Positions 1 to 12,560 of a stretch of 64,000 nucleotides of DNA are shown here, one piece after another. Position numbers and translations under genes: made by a program. The stretch is from Notolepis coatsorum (Eukaryota > Chordata > Actinopteri > Aulopiformes > Paralepididae): contig OZ020588.1 in the NCBI GenBank assembly GCA_963971535.1, positions 120,791,505 to 120,855,504 of the forward strand. The letters run 5' to 3'. The notes under the pieces are model-generated. The model searched no databases, was not told the origin of the DNA, and saw nothing but the letters and a program-made list of their open reading frames with translations. Position 1 is the stretch's first letter; the number at the start of each line of letters is the position of its first letter.

Positions 1-289
1 ATTGCCTTTCATATGATTGTAATGGTTCCTCTGCGCTCTTGTGATGTTGTCTATAAAACACACATTAATCAAACCCCTGGTGCAGCCGCACCTCCTAGAT
101 TCTCAGGTGGTTGTTGCATTATGCTATAACAGTGTACAGTAAGTGTGCGCTCGCGCACATCTACAAAAGGAGAGGGGGGGGGGGACGTGTGGTTGTGTGC
201 CGTCACCCCTATTTCCTTTGATGATTATAATTCCTCAGTGCTGTTGCTGTTGTGATGTTGTCTATAAAAGGGACATTAGTCAAACCTCT
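1..289. repeat. Partial direct duplication flanking a GC-rich spacer
   Basis: Bases 1-78 and 217-289 share a recognisable, imperfect sequence: both run through a TGTGATGTTGTCTATAAAA block and continue with a CATTARTCAAACC block. The stretch between them carries a run of about 10 G. I see no coding potential. It is either a local tandem duplication or two copies of an unidentified repeat, the first cut by the window edge. Confidence 0.5.
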
Positions 290-299
290 ATCGACCGCC

Positions 300-892
<593 letters not shown>

Positions 893-963
893 CATTTTTG
901 ATAAAAAAAATTTTCATGATTCACTGTGTCGAAAGCCTTTGATAAATCTAAGAAAATGCCTAA
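893..963 (-). pseudogene. Sliver of LINE reverse transcriptase
   Basis: On the - strand about 24 codons read FLDLSKAFDTVNHE and flanking residues. This is the conserved RT motif containing the first catalytic Asp in many non-LTR retrotransposons (L2, Rex and CR1-like LINEs). The match stops abruptly at 963-964, where a hAT-type terminus begins on the + strand, so the upstream part of the RT was either displaced by that insertion or lost. Too short to assign a clade. Confidence 0.6.
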
Positions 964-964
964 G

Positions 965-1110
965 GCAGTGGTTCTCAACCTTTTTACACCAAGTACCATC
1001 TGAGAACGTAGCTGGCTCTCCAAGTACCACCATATGGCCGACGTTAAAATACAGTCTATTCAGCTATGTACAGTTCACGCAGGAGGCAAATGTATTCTGT
1101 GGGATATTTG
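965..1110 (+). mobile_element. hAT-like transposon terminus
   Basis: The sequence starting at 965 reads CAGTGGTTCTCAACCTTTTT, the typical start of hAT (Charlie-like) elements in vertebrates. It is followed by the partly repeated phrase CCAAGTACCA. I could not find the opposite terminus or an 8-bp target duplication, so the right limit is a guess. Confidence 0.5.
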
Positions 1111-1939
1111 TGGATATCCTGAAGAATGTACTCAGTCAACCGAGATCAAGATAATAAGGTTTATTATCCAGACAGATAGAAATATACACATAGTATTTAG
1201 AGAGAGAATGGCTGAGGCTCTCGCCCCAGGTGATCAGCTGAAATGACCCAGGTAGAGACCTGGATTGTTCTCGGGAGGAGCCTTATATAGTCAAATGTGG
1301 TCCCATTTGATAGGTCAATTGGGTGGGGGGGGGACACAGGATAGGGGAGAAAGGGGAGGGGAATGTCTTTATATGAGAGTTGGGGGATCAATATATTATT
1401 CCACAGTTACTCACTTTTCTCTTCATAATGTGGGTGAGATTAATATATATTATACCAGGATTATTTGGAACAGGTAAAATATTGAAGAGTGAATAGATAT
1501 GGTAAAAGAATGGGACCGATGTAATCCATCGGTTATCAGATAATGAATTAAATAGAAAACAATTAAAATAATGAACATTTTGGCCAATGTGATCTGTTGG
1601 TTGGCATAACAGTTTAAAATAGAACTATTTACATACATGATTCATGACATGATTGCCTGGACTGCGGTCTGTGTTATTTTGATATCAGAGATGTGGGAAT
1701 AGATATCACCCTTTTCTTTTATTAATAATGGTCTGATTTAACCGCTCAAATACCTATATCAATGATTAGTCCTCAACTCTGATATCAATCACCAGACAAC
1801 ATAATCATTAGAAACTCTAGTTGTGCCTATATCTTGGCTTGGCACTTACCTCCAGTCATTCACGTCGTGAATCAGACATTTAAGTGGTAACTATGTGTCT
1901 TCATGATAATATCAATGGGAGCTAAGACACCGGGATATA
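1111..1939. other. No feature recognised
   Basis: Contains a GT-rich patch near 1320-1390 and AT-rich DNA. No protein homology or bounded repeat that I can support. Confidence 0.4.
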
Positions 1940-2860
1940 GTGGGGCATGTCCAACATGGCAGAGGGGGCCTTGGATTGGAAGCAACTACACCCACATGGC
2001 AAAAGGCTACTCCAACCGAACGGCGGCACATGGTGGTGGAGGAAGTGCGCCACCAGGAGGAAGCAGCCAGGTGTGCCAAGGCAGTCTCTCAAGCCCAGCA
2101 AGGCCGGTGGATGAAGTGGGAGGGCGTGGAGAGGAGGAAAATCACGTGGAACGAACTGTGGAGCATGGAGTCTAATAGGCTAAGCTTCATCATCAGAGCC
2201 ACATATGATGTCCTGCCCTCACCAACCAACCTACATCTCTGGTATGGAGAGGACCCAGCCTGTCTCCAGTGTGCAGCCCCAGTAACCCTCAAACACATCT
2301 TAGTGGGTTGCAAGACCAGTCTAACTCAAGGAAGATACACCTGGCGCCATAACCAGGTACTGAAGTGCTTGGCTGCCGAACTTGAGAACAAGAGAGTAAC
2401 CACCAACGCCATGCCTCTAAATGCCCAAACTACCTTCCCACGGAAAACAACCTTCATCCGGGAAGGGGAGAAACGGCGGACCAAGCCGTCACCTCCGAAC
2501 TCAGGCCCACTGAACGCAGCCCGGGATTGGGAAATGCGGGTAGACCTCAGCCAGAGGCTTACCTTCCCATCTGAAATTGCAGCGACCAACCTGCGCCCAG
2601 ACCTGGTCCTCTGGTCCAAATCTTGCCGGCGTGTCTTCATCGTTGAGCTGACGGTCCCATGGGAGGAAGCCATCGATGAGGCATTTGAACGGAAGAGGCT
2701 GCGATATGCCAACTTAGCAGCTGAAGCAGAGGGGCGGGGCTGGAACGTGAAGGTGTGGCCAGTGGAGGTGGGCTGCAGAGGCTTTGTAGCCAGTTCCACC
2801 ACAAGGCTCCTGAAGGAAGTAGGGATCAGAGGACAGGCCCAACGAAAGGCAATCAAATAA
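1940..2860 (+). pseudogene. C-terminal fragment of an R2-type LINE (zinc knuckle plus endonuclease)
   Basis: An uninterrupted 306-codon frame. It opens with a non-ATG codon and is open further upstream, so the true start is unknown. Residues 108-124 form a CCHC knuckle with spacing C-X2-C-X7-H-X4-C. Residues 219-236 give RPD-X14-E followed by a conserved basic/Tyr stretch (ERKRLRYANL). This pair is the signature of the restriction-enzyme-like endonuclease region downstream of the RT in R2, R4, CRE and NeSL-type non-LTR elements, where it makes the target-site nick. The RT itself (YxDD) is not visible upstream, so the copy is 5'-truncated. It ends in a normal stop before a GC-mixed 3' UTR to about 3110. 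The clean frame is unusual for an old fragment. Clade assignment beyond the endonuclease class is uncertain. Confidence 0.65.
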
Positions 2861-4860
2861 ATTGCCACTGCAGCAGAACGGAGAAGTCACTGGTTGTGGC
2901 TGAAACGTAGAGACGCATCATGGGCTGCTAAATGAACACGTGGTGCCACCGTGCGACACACACCCAGGCCTGATCAGCCTGTGGTGGGCCAACCTCGGCA
3001 GAGGGTGTATTGTGATAAATGGCCGAAACACCCAATGAGGTCGGGGAACACAACTGAAGATGTGTCGTACTGGTGATCATCACGTGATCATTGCCAAATT
3101 CCACCCCACTCCAACCTCATTCAATTGTTGTGCTGAATATTTAGGGATCTTTAACAACTAGTCCTATTAAGAATCATGGTCGCACATACAGACATAGTAA
3201 TAAACCAATTAAATACATGTGAACACGGTCTCTGTGTGGTCAGAGTGCACAGGGTGAAAACACAAAATCGTGTGCATAATTATCAGGAATAGGATTTACA
3301 AATAGGCATTAACCTAGTGGCTAATGTATAAAACTTTTAAAACCGTTATCCTAGTGGTTTGTATAAAAAACTGATATAAAAGGTGATTATGATAATAGTT
3401 ATGCATTGTTCTAGTATTTTGCTGTGGTGCATACTATCAATGGTCAAAACAAAACTTGGTGTCTTGGAACAACCCAACTGGTTCTGCCCTGTTTAACAAT
3501 ATAATTTTTGCAATGTGACTCTGTGATCATTCCTTATTGTTATTATAAAATTGGTTAATGCAATCTTGCTGATTGTATTTCATCATATTCTTAGTTAATA
3601 ATGTTCCAGATACATATGAACTTTGTGAAACAGTTCTTGTTTGTGAATCTGACAGTTGCTGTGTCGCTGTTGACCATCTGTTCTCTGTCTGTCGTGTGGC
3701 AGGGCCAAACAGTAACACAGTAAAAATTAAATAAATACATAATAATGTGGACAATGTGTGTTCAGATGCCTCTTGGTCCACAGGTCTCTGATGATGTCTC
3801 TCTTCTTGACGGTGCAGTCGGGAACATTCACTCCTCCATCATTCAGAGGGGGCCTACAGGAGGTCGCCGTCCACTCCCTGTGTACCTTGTCAAGGGTCAC
3901 AGGGTCACCGGTAGCAGTGGGGCGGTCAACTATAGTGGCCTTGCAGACTCTTTTCCTGGAGCCTATGTTGTTATCCACCACCATCGCATGTCTGCCGCTG
4001 TGCTCACGCTTGACCTTTATCAGGCCCAGAGACATGGCGGTATAGTGGTCTTGAACGTGCTGTGTGGTGGTTGGTCCCCCGCTCCCCGTCATCGCGGTAC
4101 CAGAGGGGCGAGGGTTTGCTGGTGTAGCGGCCTGTCTGTAGGACGCTCTCTCTCACACGGATGGTGGAGATACACATGGCCTTGGTCTGTCGTAGGCTGC
4201 CGGGGTGGTGCAGCATGTCGTCCTTTTTGTGTCTGCTCCCCTTCCTTTTGGGACGTCTGTGTCGTGTGGGCTGGGTTGGATGGCGGCTCTCTCAGGTTGT
4301 GTCCGTAGCTCCTTGGCGGTGTCCTTCGTGGTCTTCTGCTGCCGTGGGTCGCCCTGGTCTCTGGGTTGTGTTCCTCCTTGCCTGGTCCCGCCGTCGTTCG
4401 TGGTTCAGGTCACGCGTCGTCTCACTCGTCCTGTCCTCTCACCAATTTATGATCTGAGGATGATGAAAACTGCCTTAGAAAACCTCCTCACATAAATGAT
4501 TCAAAGCCTTTCTGCTAAAGAGGAAAATCATTTAGGGTAAATTCAATTCATAGTTTAATTCATTGTGTAATACCATTATGCATTTTCTTTATTTTACTTA
4601 CCATTGAGTCGATGCATCTTCGTACAAACCTGTCCTTACAGTGTTTGGGTCGTGACTTCTCTGGTTTTCTTCACATCTAAGTGTGGCTCATCATAATTTA
4701 GCATGGGGAAAAAACATTAAATCTAGACAGCCAGTTATTTTGCATGAAAAACAATCATTCGTTTTCTCATTTACTCTTAAGTAGCATTAATTCAATTATC
4801 CTATAATACATCTTGTGCATTTTGATAATCATTGTGTAAATGATTATCCTGCTTCCAACT
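2861..4860. other. No gene recognised; probable LINE 3' UTR at the left
   Basis: 2861-3110 is plausibly the 3' UTR of the LINE fragment before it. The rest is AT-rich apart from a GC/T-rich patch at 3740-4440. A 121-codon - strand frame at 3727-4092 and overlapping + strand frames lie in that patch. I recognise no domain, repeat or signal in any of them and regard them as chance. Confidence 0.4.
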
Positions 4861-4865
4861 GATAC
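4861..4865. repeat. Target-site duplication GATAC, left copy of BEL-A
   Basis: GATAC occurs immediately before the 5' LTR and again at 13951-13955 immediately after the 3' LTR. Five bases fits a BEL/Pao integrase product. Confidence 0.95.
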
Positions 4866-6255
4866 TGTTGTGAAGGATCAGATTAAACCGAATATATATA
4901 TTTATTTATGGATATATATTTAATAGTATTTGTATATCGTTTGATATCCCTTGTGTATTCCTTGTACACATACACGGAATATCCCTTTATTCTACTACAG
5001 CCCATAATAGTTCATTCTCTTATTGGACAAAAGGACCAGGCGCCAAGGACAAGCCCCTGGCGTTCAAGTTCAAAGGTACCGACGAGACATGCCTTTACTA
5101 GCCTCAGCTCCGCGCAGGAATACGGCTACCGAAAGCAGAGCGGCACTACTTGTCCACTGTGCATATAAATATGGCGCAAGAAATGTAGAATTCCTCTTAG
5201 TCCTTTACCCTTCTACCCAACTAAGTAACAAGACGTGAAGCCTCACCCCACGATACCGCGTGCGGTTTAGTACGGCCTGTTTGGCCTTAGAATAGCAGTG
5301 AGACCTCGTGCGAATTAATAGCTGAATTGCCAGAGTTTGGCACCGTATTTCTATTAAGTAATAATAGTCTATTATGTATGGTGCATCGTTTGGTTAGAGT
5401 TTTAAAGTGAGCAGCACCCCCATCGTTTCCTCGCGTTATCTAGAGTCTTAACCAGGTTGGGCAGACCACGCGTGGTGCTTTCATCCGAGGAGTTCTGGGC
5501 GAGGACGAGTGGACCTGCACATTGGATTACCTACCCCGACGACTGCTGAGCCCTATACGGCATGGAATATCTATTTGCTTTGGTGCTTTGATTTGTGGAG
5601 CGGATAATCGCCAACACCGGTGAGTGTTGGATTTACCCCGAGAGGAGCCAAGGTGAGACGGGGCTCAGACCAGACTGAGGTCGCCTCGCTTCTTCTTCGT
5701 TGTGGACCTAAAGCTACAGCTACAGCTATCGTCTACAAGAGAGCCCAAGTGTATTCATCTGCGGATCAAGGTTCTACGGGCACTGTGTTCTGTACCTGGA
5801 CTCTCCCTAGAAATCGTTGACCAGACGGGATACAGCCGACGGCTCTCCTACCCCCCCTACTGGCTTACAACCGGCGGGACCCCTTCAGTATATTATCCAG
5901 CTATAATCATTAAGTGACCATTGCTATAATCCTCTAAGAGCCAGGTTGTATACTTGCTTCCTGTGTAACCAGAGATTGGACATTCAGTGTTGATTTGCAT
6001 ACGAGTACTCATTTGCCTTACAAGAGCATTCAATTCAAATCATAAATGTAATAAGTAACTATTATATGTACCTTTTGCTATATATTAAATATTTGACTAT
6101 TACCTTTGTGTGGACCTGATTTTATATGTGGGAAAGTGTTCATCATACTTAGATATCGTGTACTGTATGGCCAGTAATTAAAGTACATAAAGCGGTAGTG
6201 GTTTAATGATACCATACTTATCAATACAGTCAGGGAATTGTACCCCTCAGTTACA
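4866..6255 (+). repeat. BEL-A 5' LTR
   Basis: 1390 bp beginning TGTTGTGAAGG and ending CAGTTACA. It differs from the 3' LTR at six positions (near 5267, 5392, 5662, 5933, 6123 and 6145). It carries a TATAAATA box at 5164-5171. Confidence 0.95.
5164..5171 (+). promoter_or_regulatory. TATA box of BEL-A LTR
   Basis: TATAAATA followed directly by TGGCGCA. The BEL-B LTRs have TATAAATA followed by CGGCGCA at the equivalent place (52926-52933 and 61081-61088, - strand) although much of the surrounding LTR differs. This supports a conserved core promoter. The 3' LTR copy is at 12859-12866. Confidence 0.65.
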
Positions 6256-6257
6256 AT

Positions 6258-6274
6258 TGGTCCTTCGAGCCGGA
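6258..6274 (+). promoter_or_regulatory. Primer binding site, tRNA-Tyr type
   Basis: TGGTCCTTCGAGCCGGA starts two bases after the LTR. Its reverse complement equals the 3' end of vertebrate tRNA-Tyr including CCA (acceptor strand TCGAAGG plus discriminator A), from my knowledge of that tRNA. BEL-B has the same 17 bases at 60041-60057 on the - strand. Confidence 0.85.
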
Positions 6275-6323
6275 GGGTAATTAGTGTAATATTAATATAG
6301 TGGTATTAATATTGAAATGGCCT

Positions 6324-9300
6324 ATGATGAACACTCCACGAAACGGTCCTCCTAAAGTAGAACGCCTGCAATGTAGACGACAGCCACCTCAGTACTTAGA
6401 GGATTACGCTGTCAGTAAACTACCTAGCCTTCTACAAACAGTAAACGCGGTAAAAGTAGAAAGTAAAATTATGTCCGACCCTATCAACCAGGATACCCCG
6501 ACCACAGAGGCCCTAGTGGGTTCTAATGTAACTGACCAAGCTCACGGTGGGGACCAGGAGGGAACTGACACGACTTTACCCCCCGCCAATACCGAAGAAG
6601 TAGTCCCCCCAGAGCTCCGGGAGGAAGACAACCCTCCAGAGGTGGAACTCTGCACGGAACAAGATGAGGAGAGCACCGAGGAGATAGAGCTCCAGGACTC
6701 CCCAACGAGTACAGCCAGGAGCGGCTCACCTCTACAAGCGTCTTCCCCCAGCGAGGCGGAGAGGATGCTGTCACAGGCATTCTTCGCCAGCCTGACAGCC
6801 TCTACCGAACGCGATCGACTTCAGGGTGAACGCGATCGACTTCAGGGTGAACGCGATCGACTCCAGACACAGCAACGGAGCGAAGAAGAGCACATACGTC
6901 TGGAGCTGAGACGCCTTCAGACGGAAGAGAATATGGCAAGAGACCGGGCCGACGCCCAGCGCGCCGCCGCCGGTGCCCAAAGAGAAGCAGATCTCACCAA
7001 GCGCGAAGCCGAGCGCGACAGACTACAAGCGCAGCTAATGGAGCAGCTGATCACCAGGGCAACACCCCCTCCCTCCACAAGGGGTTCCAGAGCCTCGTCA
7101 AGACACACGTCAAGGGCACCCTCCCCTAACCGAGCAGGCGACCTTGAACTCGACCACCAGAGAGAGTCTACACCCCCCTCTGAACTCATTCCCCGACCGG
7201 TCCAAGTGAGACCCAGCTACAAGGAAGGAACAGCGGACACCGCGGAGAGGCTAAATAGACGACTACAGGATCTAGGTGACCTGGCAGAAGAAGAAGAGGG
7301 AGAAGAGGAGAGTCAAGCCCGACAGCAGCACATTACTCCACAGGACCAGGAGGTCCAGTACAGCCCAGGCTATACCCCCGCGGCTCTGCGCTACAGACCC
7401 CCGACTCGACTCACGGGTGAGCATGACGCACGACCAGTCCCGAGGAATAGCACCTGGACCAGCGGGCCATGGTACCCTGCCAGTACCAGCCCACCGAGAG
7501 GCGTAAGAAGAGACTCGCCCAGGAGGCCCCTCTTCCAACGCTCACCGATGTGCCAGCCATCCATGGCGTCATACATTGGCACACCGACGTTTCCAGACTT
7601 CACCCATGAGAATCGAGCACAGTACACGGAGCTCCGGATGTGCTTAGAGACAATGATGGTGGATGTCGCTGATGAACGCCACAAGTATGCAATATTATTG
7701 AAGCACCTGAAAGTGCCCCGAGCGCACAACATAGCGCTGGCCTATGCCACCTCTACGACCCCATACACCGCGGCTCTAGCAGCGCTGGACCAGAGATATG
7801 GACGTATATGGGATTACGTAATACAGGAGATAAGGCATATTGACCGCCTACCCCCAGCCACAGACAATCGCTCACTAGACGACCTGTCTATAAAGGTACA
7901 ATCCCTGGTAGGGATGCTGGGGGCGCAACGAGAAAAGGGTATGCACGAACTATACGCAAACTCGAACGTCGAGAGGATTTTAGAGAAGCTGCCGCCCGCC
8001 CGACAGGAGCGCTTCAGGCGGCAAAGAGACCACCGTGATCCTAACGGTCCCGAGCCATCCCTCCTGGACTTAGCCGACTTCCTGGCGAGAGAAGTCAGCA
8101 GCCTACGGCTGGATACGTTCGTGCGGAGCACGCCAAGCTCCAGAGAGGGACCTAGGAGAGTAAACGATGGCCGAAGATCGGTGACTGTCATGCACCAATC
8201 AGAATCAGTACCGAGCAGCAAGAACCACAGTACCCCCTCGACGAAAGAGAAGTGGAAGATGGTGTGCCCGTACTGCGAGAAGGAACACTGGTTGTCACAA
8301 TGTGACCAGTTCAAGAAGATGACCGCTGAAGAAGTAAGTCACTGGATAAAGTCCAACAGGCGCTGTTACCGATGTGCGCGCAGTCACACGGCAGCCGAGT
8401 GCCGCCTAAAGAAGAGGTGTAGTCGGTGTGACGGAGCCCATCTGGATGTCCTACACGACAGTAACAAAAGAAAGCCTGCACCATCCAACAGCACAAAGGC
8501 AAGTGTTATGTACATTGACCCCGCTAGCAGCAGCGGCGCCCAGGTGCTCTTAAAGGTGGTCCGTGTAACACTGAGTTACCAAGACAAGATCATGGACACT
8601 TACGCCGTCCTTGATGACGGGTCAGAGAAGACCCTTCTCCTCGCGTCCGCTGCGGCCCAGCTGGGACTACGGGGGAGCGAGAACCAGATGACTATTCGGA
8701 CAATAAGACGAGATCTAAAGACGATAAAGGGCGAGAATGTCTCCTTCACTATCGCAGCAAGCGGGCAGCCAGAGTGACGGTACAGGATTACTAATGCTTT
8801 CACCAGCCAAGAAATAGGACTATCGCAGTACACCTACCCCATCGCCAAGCTGATGGAGAAATATGTGCACCTGCGTCAACTACCTATACCGCCCATAGAC
8901 GGTGCCACCCCGACCCTGCTGATAGGCTCCGACCATGCAGACCTCATAGTCCCGATAGACCGGGTCCATACAGGACCCAGAGGTTGCCCTGCAGCAGTCG
9001 AGACCCGCCTAGGGTGGACATTACAAGGCCCCCTCGCCAAGTCTCTTAACCGAACAGCAGCCACTAGCTGCCTCCACTCCAGAGCGACAGAAGGAGACAC
9101 CACACTCCTGCAGCATGTCAAGAGGCTATGGACACTAGAGACAATGCCCTTTAAGAACGAAAAGAAAGACATTCGTTCTAAGGAAGATATCTACGCTATA
9201 GCCCTCCTCGAGCACGGGACAAAGAGAGTCAACGTCAACGGAGTGATGAGATACGCAACTCCACTCCTGAGGCGAGAGGGAATGCCCACCTTTCGCGCTA

Positions 9301-12300
9301 CAAAAGAGGCGACGGAGCGGTATCTATTGAACACAGAGCGGCGCCTAGCCAAAGACCCCGCTCAAGAAGCTGTGTACCGCGCTGAGATTAACAAATTAAT
9401 CACAGCGGGACACATAAAGAAAATTGACATTAAAGAGGCCGATCAGACGACCGAATCATGATACGTGCCGCACCACAAGGTCCACCACAACGGCAAGGAT
9501 CGCATTGTGTTTAACTGCAGCTACCAGATCGGAGCACAAAATCTGAATAAAGAACTCTTGGCCGGCCCAACACTCGGCCCCTCCCTACTAGGCGTGCTAC
9601 TACGCTTCCGCCAGGACAAGGTGGCTATCAGCGGCGACATCAAAGGGATGTTCCTGCAGGTGAGGCTAGTGGAGGAGGACAAGCCCCTGCTGCGGTTCCT
9701 ATGGAGAGAGAGGATCGGAGATGAGCACCCAACCATCTATCAATGGGAAGTCCTCCCTTTCGGAACCACATGCAGCCCATGCTGTGCTACGTTTGCACTG
9801 CAAAAGCACGTCGCAGAGGACCCAGCAGCAGATGAAGAGGTCCAACAAAGTGTGACAAATAGTTTCTACGTGGACAACTGTTTACAAAGCGTCTCGACGC
9901 CAGAAGAAGCCGAGGCTCTCCTACTCAAGCTCCGCGCCTCCCTGATCAAAGGCGGCTTTGATCTCAGGCAGTGGGCCAGCAGCGACCCGCAAGTACTGCG
10001 CCGCCTCTCCCCCGAGGACAAGGCCGCGAGCAGCGATACCTGGATGGCGACCATCCCAGGAGAAGCCCAAGAAATGACACTAGGACTAGTCTGGTGCTTC
10101 AAAACAGACTCGCTCCATTATAGACACAAACCCCTGATCAAGGAGCAGGGAAGGTCGACGGCAATACCGACCACCAGGCGGAGTGTATACAGAACACTCG
10201 CCAGACAATATGACCCGTTGGGATGTATTCTACCTTACACCACCAGGGCAAAGATGATTGTAAGAGCGCTATGGGACAAAGACCAGGGCTGGGACGATCC
10301 CATACCCGAACACCTTGCATCCACATGGAGAGAGTGGGAGACGGAACTCTGCTCACTCCCAGGTGTTAATATACGCCGCAGCTACTTCCCACCCACAGTG
10401 AGGCCAGAGACATGCAAGATCGACCTGCACGTATTCAGCGACGCCTCCGAAGTAGCCTACGGTTCGGTGGCTTACTTGCGTGCCCGAGAGGAGGGAGGAG
10501 AAATACATACTGCTTTCATCCTGGCTCGCTCAAGAATAGCCCCACGCAAGCAACAATCTATCCCGCGCCTAGAGCTCTGCGCAGCCCTAGCAGGAGCGCA
10601 GCTCGCCACGTTAATCCAACGTGAACTCACCATTCCGGTGCAAAGAACAATCTTGTGGTCAGACTCCACAACCGTACTCACATGGATCCGGTCTGATTCG
10701 TGCAGATACAAGGTCTTCGTGGGAGTCAGAGTCACCGAGATTCAAGAGTTAACAGAAGTAACCAGCTGGCGGTATGTGGACACCAAACACAACCCAGCTG
10801 ACGCCATCACCCGGGGAATGTCCCTGGATGACCTCACCCGTCCCAACCTCTACAGTGACGGGCCAGAGTTCCTCAAGCTCCCCGAAGAAGAGTGGCCTAC
10901 ACCCACCCCACGGGAGGCGAGCAAAGAGGAGGCAGAGAACAAGAAACCTATGTTCTGTGGGTTGACACACACACTCGTCCCCACAGACCCGGTTCTAGAC
11001 GATTGCCTCACCCTAGAGAGTGCGCAGCTAAAGACATTTCTGTGGCACCACCCAGAGGTTCAGCCCACAACTGACATTTCAGCAGCTGACTACGAAGAAG
11101 CAGAACTCCTTCTACTACAACGAGCCCAGAGAGACTCGTTCCCCGATGAGCTAGCCTGTCTACAGGGAGCAAAGCCCGTCCCATCAGACAGCAGACTGCT
11201 TCACCTGGCCCCCGAGAGCGACGCCCATAATCTCATCAGAGTGGGTGGTCGTCTGCGGAGAGCCCCAGACCTACTGGATGACGTTAAGTACCCGATAGTC
11301 TTGAACAGCCGACACAAGGTCACAGAGCTGATCATAAAGAAATACGACGAGGATGTGCACCACGCAGGGGCAGAGAGAGTCTTCGCGGAGATCAGACGTC
11401 GTTATTGGATACTGCAAGGGAGAGAAGCAGTGCGGCGCTTCCAGCGAACCTGTCTAGACTGCCGTAAGTGGCGCGCGCAGCCCAGTATACCACGGATGGC
11501 TGACCTACCTCCCTGTCGCCTCCGAATCGGCGACAAGCCCTTCCACTCCACCGGTATGGACTGTTTTGGCCCGCTGTATATAAAGAGAGGAAGAGGAACA
11601 GAGAAGCGGTGGGGTATTGTATTCAAATGCATGACCACCAGAGCGATACATATCGAACTCCTTCCAACCATGAGCACAGACTCATTCCTTATGGCCTTCC
11701 GAAGATTCACATCGCGGAAAGGCAAACCGTCTATATTATTGTCTGATCACGGGACAAACTTCAAAGGCGGAGAAAGAGAGCTGAGAGAGAGCTTCCAAGC
11801 TATGGGCCCAGAACTTAAGACCCACCTCGCTCCATCCCAGATTGACTTCCAGTTTAATCCCCCGAACGCACCTCACGTCGGTGGAACTTGGGAACGAGAA
11901 GTACGTTCAATAAAGACAGCCCTGTACGCCGTGCTTGGGGCCCAGACCGTGGCGGAAGAAGTCCTAATGACAGTCCTCACGGAGATCGAGGGAGTATTGA
12001 ACTCAAAGCCCCTCGGTTACGTCTCAAGTGATGTAGCAGATGTCGACCCAGTCACCCCCAACACACTCTTGATGGTGCGGCTGGACCCCGCGCTACCACA
12101 GACAATGTACAGGCCTGAAGAAGCGAACGGCCGAAGAATGTGGAGGTACAGTCAAGTACTGGCTGATAAGTTTTGGAACAGCTTCCTACTCCACTACCTA
12201 CCGTCTCTACAGACCCGCCAGAAGTGGGTAAAAGAGAGAGACAATTTGACAGAAGGAACAGTCGTCATGATCATCGACCAGTCACTACCCAGAGCTATGT

Positions 12301-12467
12301 GGCCGGCTGGCCGCGTAAGCAAAGTGATCACCGGTGCCGATGGAAAGGTCCGAGCAGCTGAAGTGCTCGTCCAAGGACGGATTTACACCCGACCCGTGGC
12401 GAGGCTAATAGAACTGCCAAGGCTCCCTGATACTATTGATGACGACCATGACCCTATGACTTTGTGA
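6324..12467 (+). pseudogene. gag-pol: BEL-A gag-pol polyprotein with two nonsense codons
   Basis: One frame runs from the in-frame ATG at 6324 to the stop at 12465, about 2050 codons, broken only by TGA at 8775-8777 and TGA at 9459-9461; BEL-B reads through both positions. The ATG used by BEL-B aligns to 6317 here, but one extra base near 6340 throws it out of frame. Order: charged, coiled-coil N-terminus (6780-7050) with three 21-bp repeats at 6807-6869; capsid-like region (7550-8100); Cys/His knuckles (8265-8460); protease with DDGS at 8613; RT with YVDN at 9867 in place of YxDD; RNase H (about 10420-10830); integrase zinc region (11340-11480) and core with Asp 11559, Asp 11745 and Glu 11892. 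The products would form virus-like particles and copy and integrate the RNA. As it stands only Gag-protease is translatable before the first stop. Confidence 0.93.
6807..6869 (+). repeat. Three 21-bp repeats in the Gag coiled coil
   Basis: GAACGCGATCGACTTCAGGGT repeats with period 21 at 6807, 6828 and 6849 (the third diverges at its end), encoding ERDRLQG units. The same part of BEL-B has longer, different heptad-like insertions, so coil length varies between copies. Confidence 0.9.
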
Positions 12468-12545
12468 GTTGACTGACCCTTACAGCGGACATTGAGTAGT
12501 GGACAGTGGGGTTAATCTGTCTCTGCTCAGCTAATTAGGTGGGAC

Positions 12546-12560
12546 TAATTAGGGGGCGGC
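12546..12560 (+). promoter_or_regulatory. Polypurine tract of BEL-A
   Basis: The purine-rich stretch AGGGGGCGGC lies immediately before the 3' LTR, where plus-strand priming is expected. It is short and interrupted by one pyrimidine plus the final C. Confidence 0.6.

Noticed and set aside
3727..4495. Overlapping open frames of 70-187 codons on both strands, including a 121-codon - strand frame
   Set aside because: No recognisable domain or signal. GC-rich patch with low stop density; no splice or promoter support.
4908..5917. Frames inside BEL-A LTRs, duplicated at 12603-13612
   Set aside because: Identical because the LTRs are repeats; no recognisable product.
8775..8777. In-frame TGA at the end of the BEL-A protease as a possible programmed readthrough site
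   Set aside because: The related BEL-B copy has no stop here and instead has stops elsewhere, so this is a nonsense mutation.
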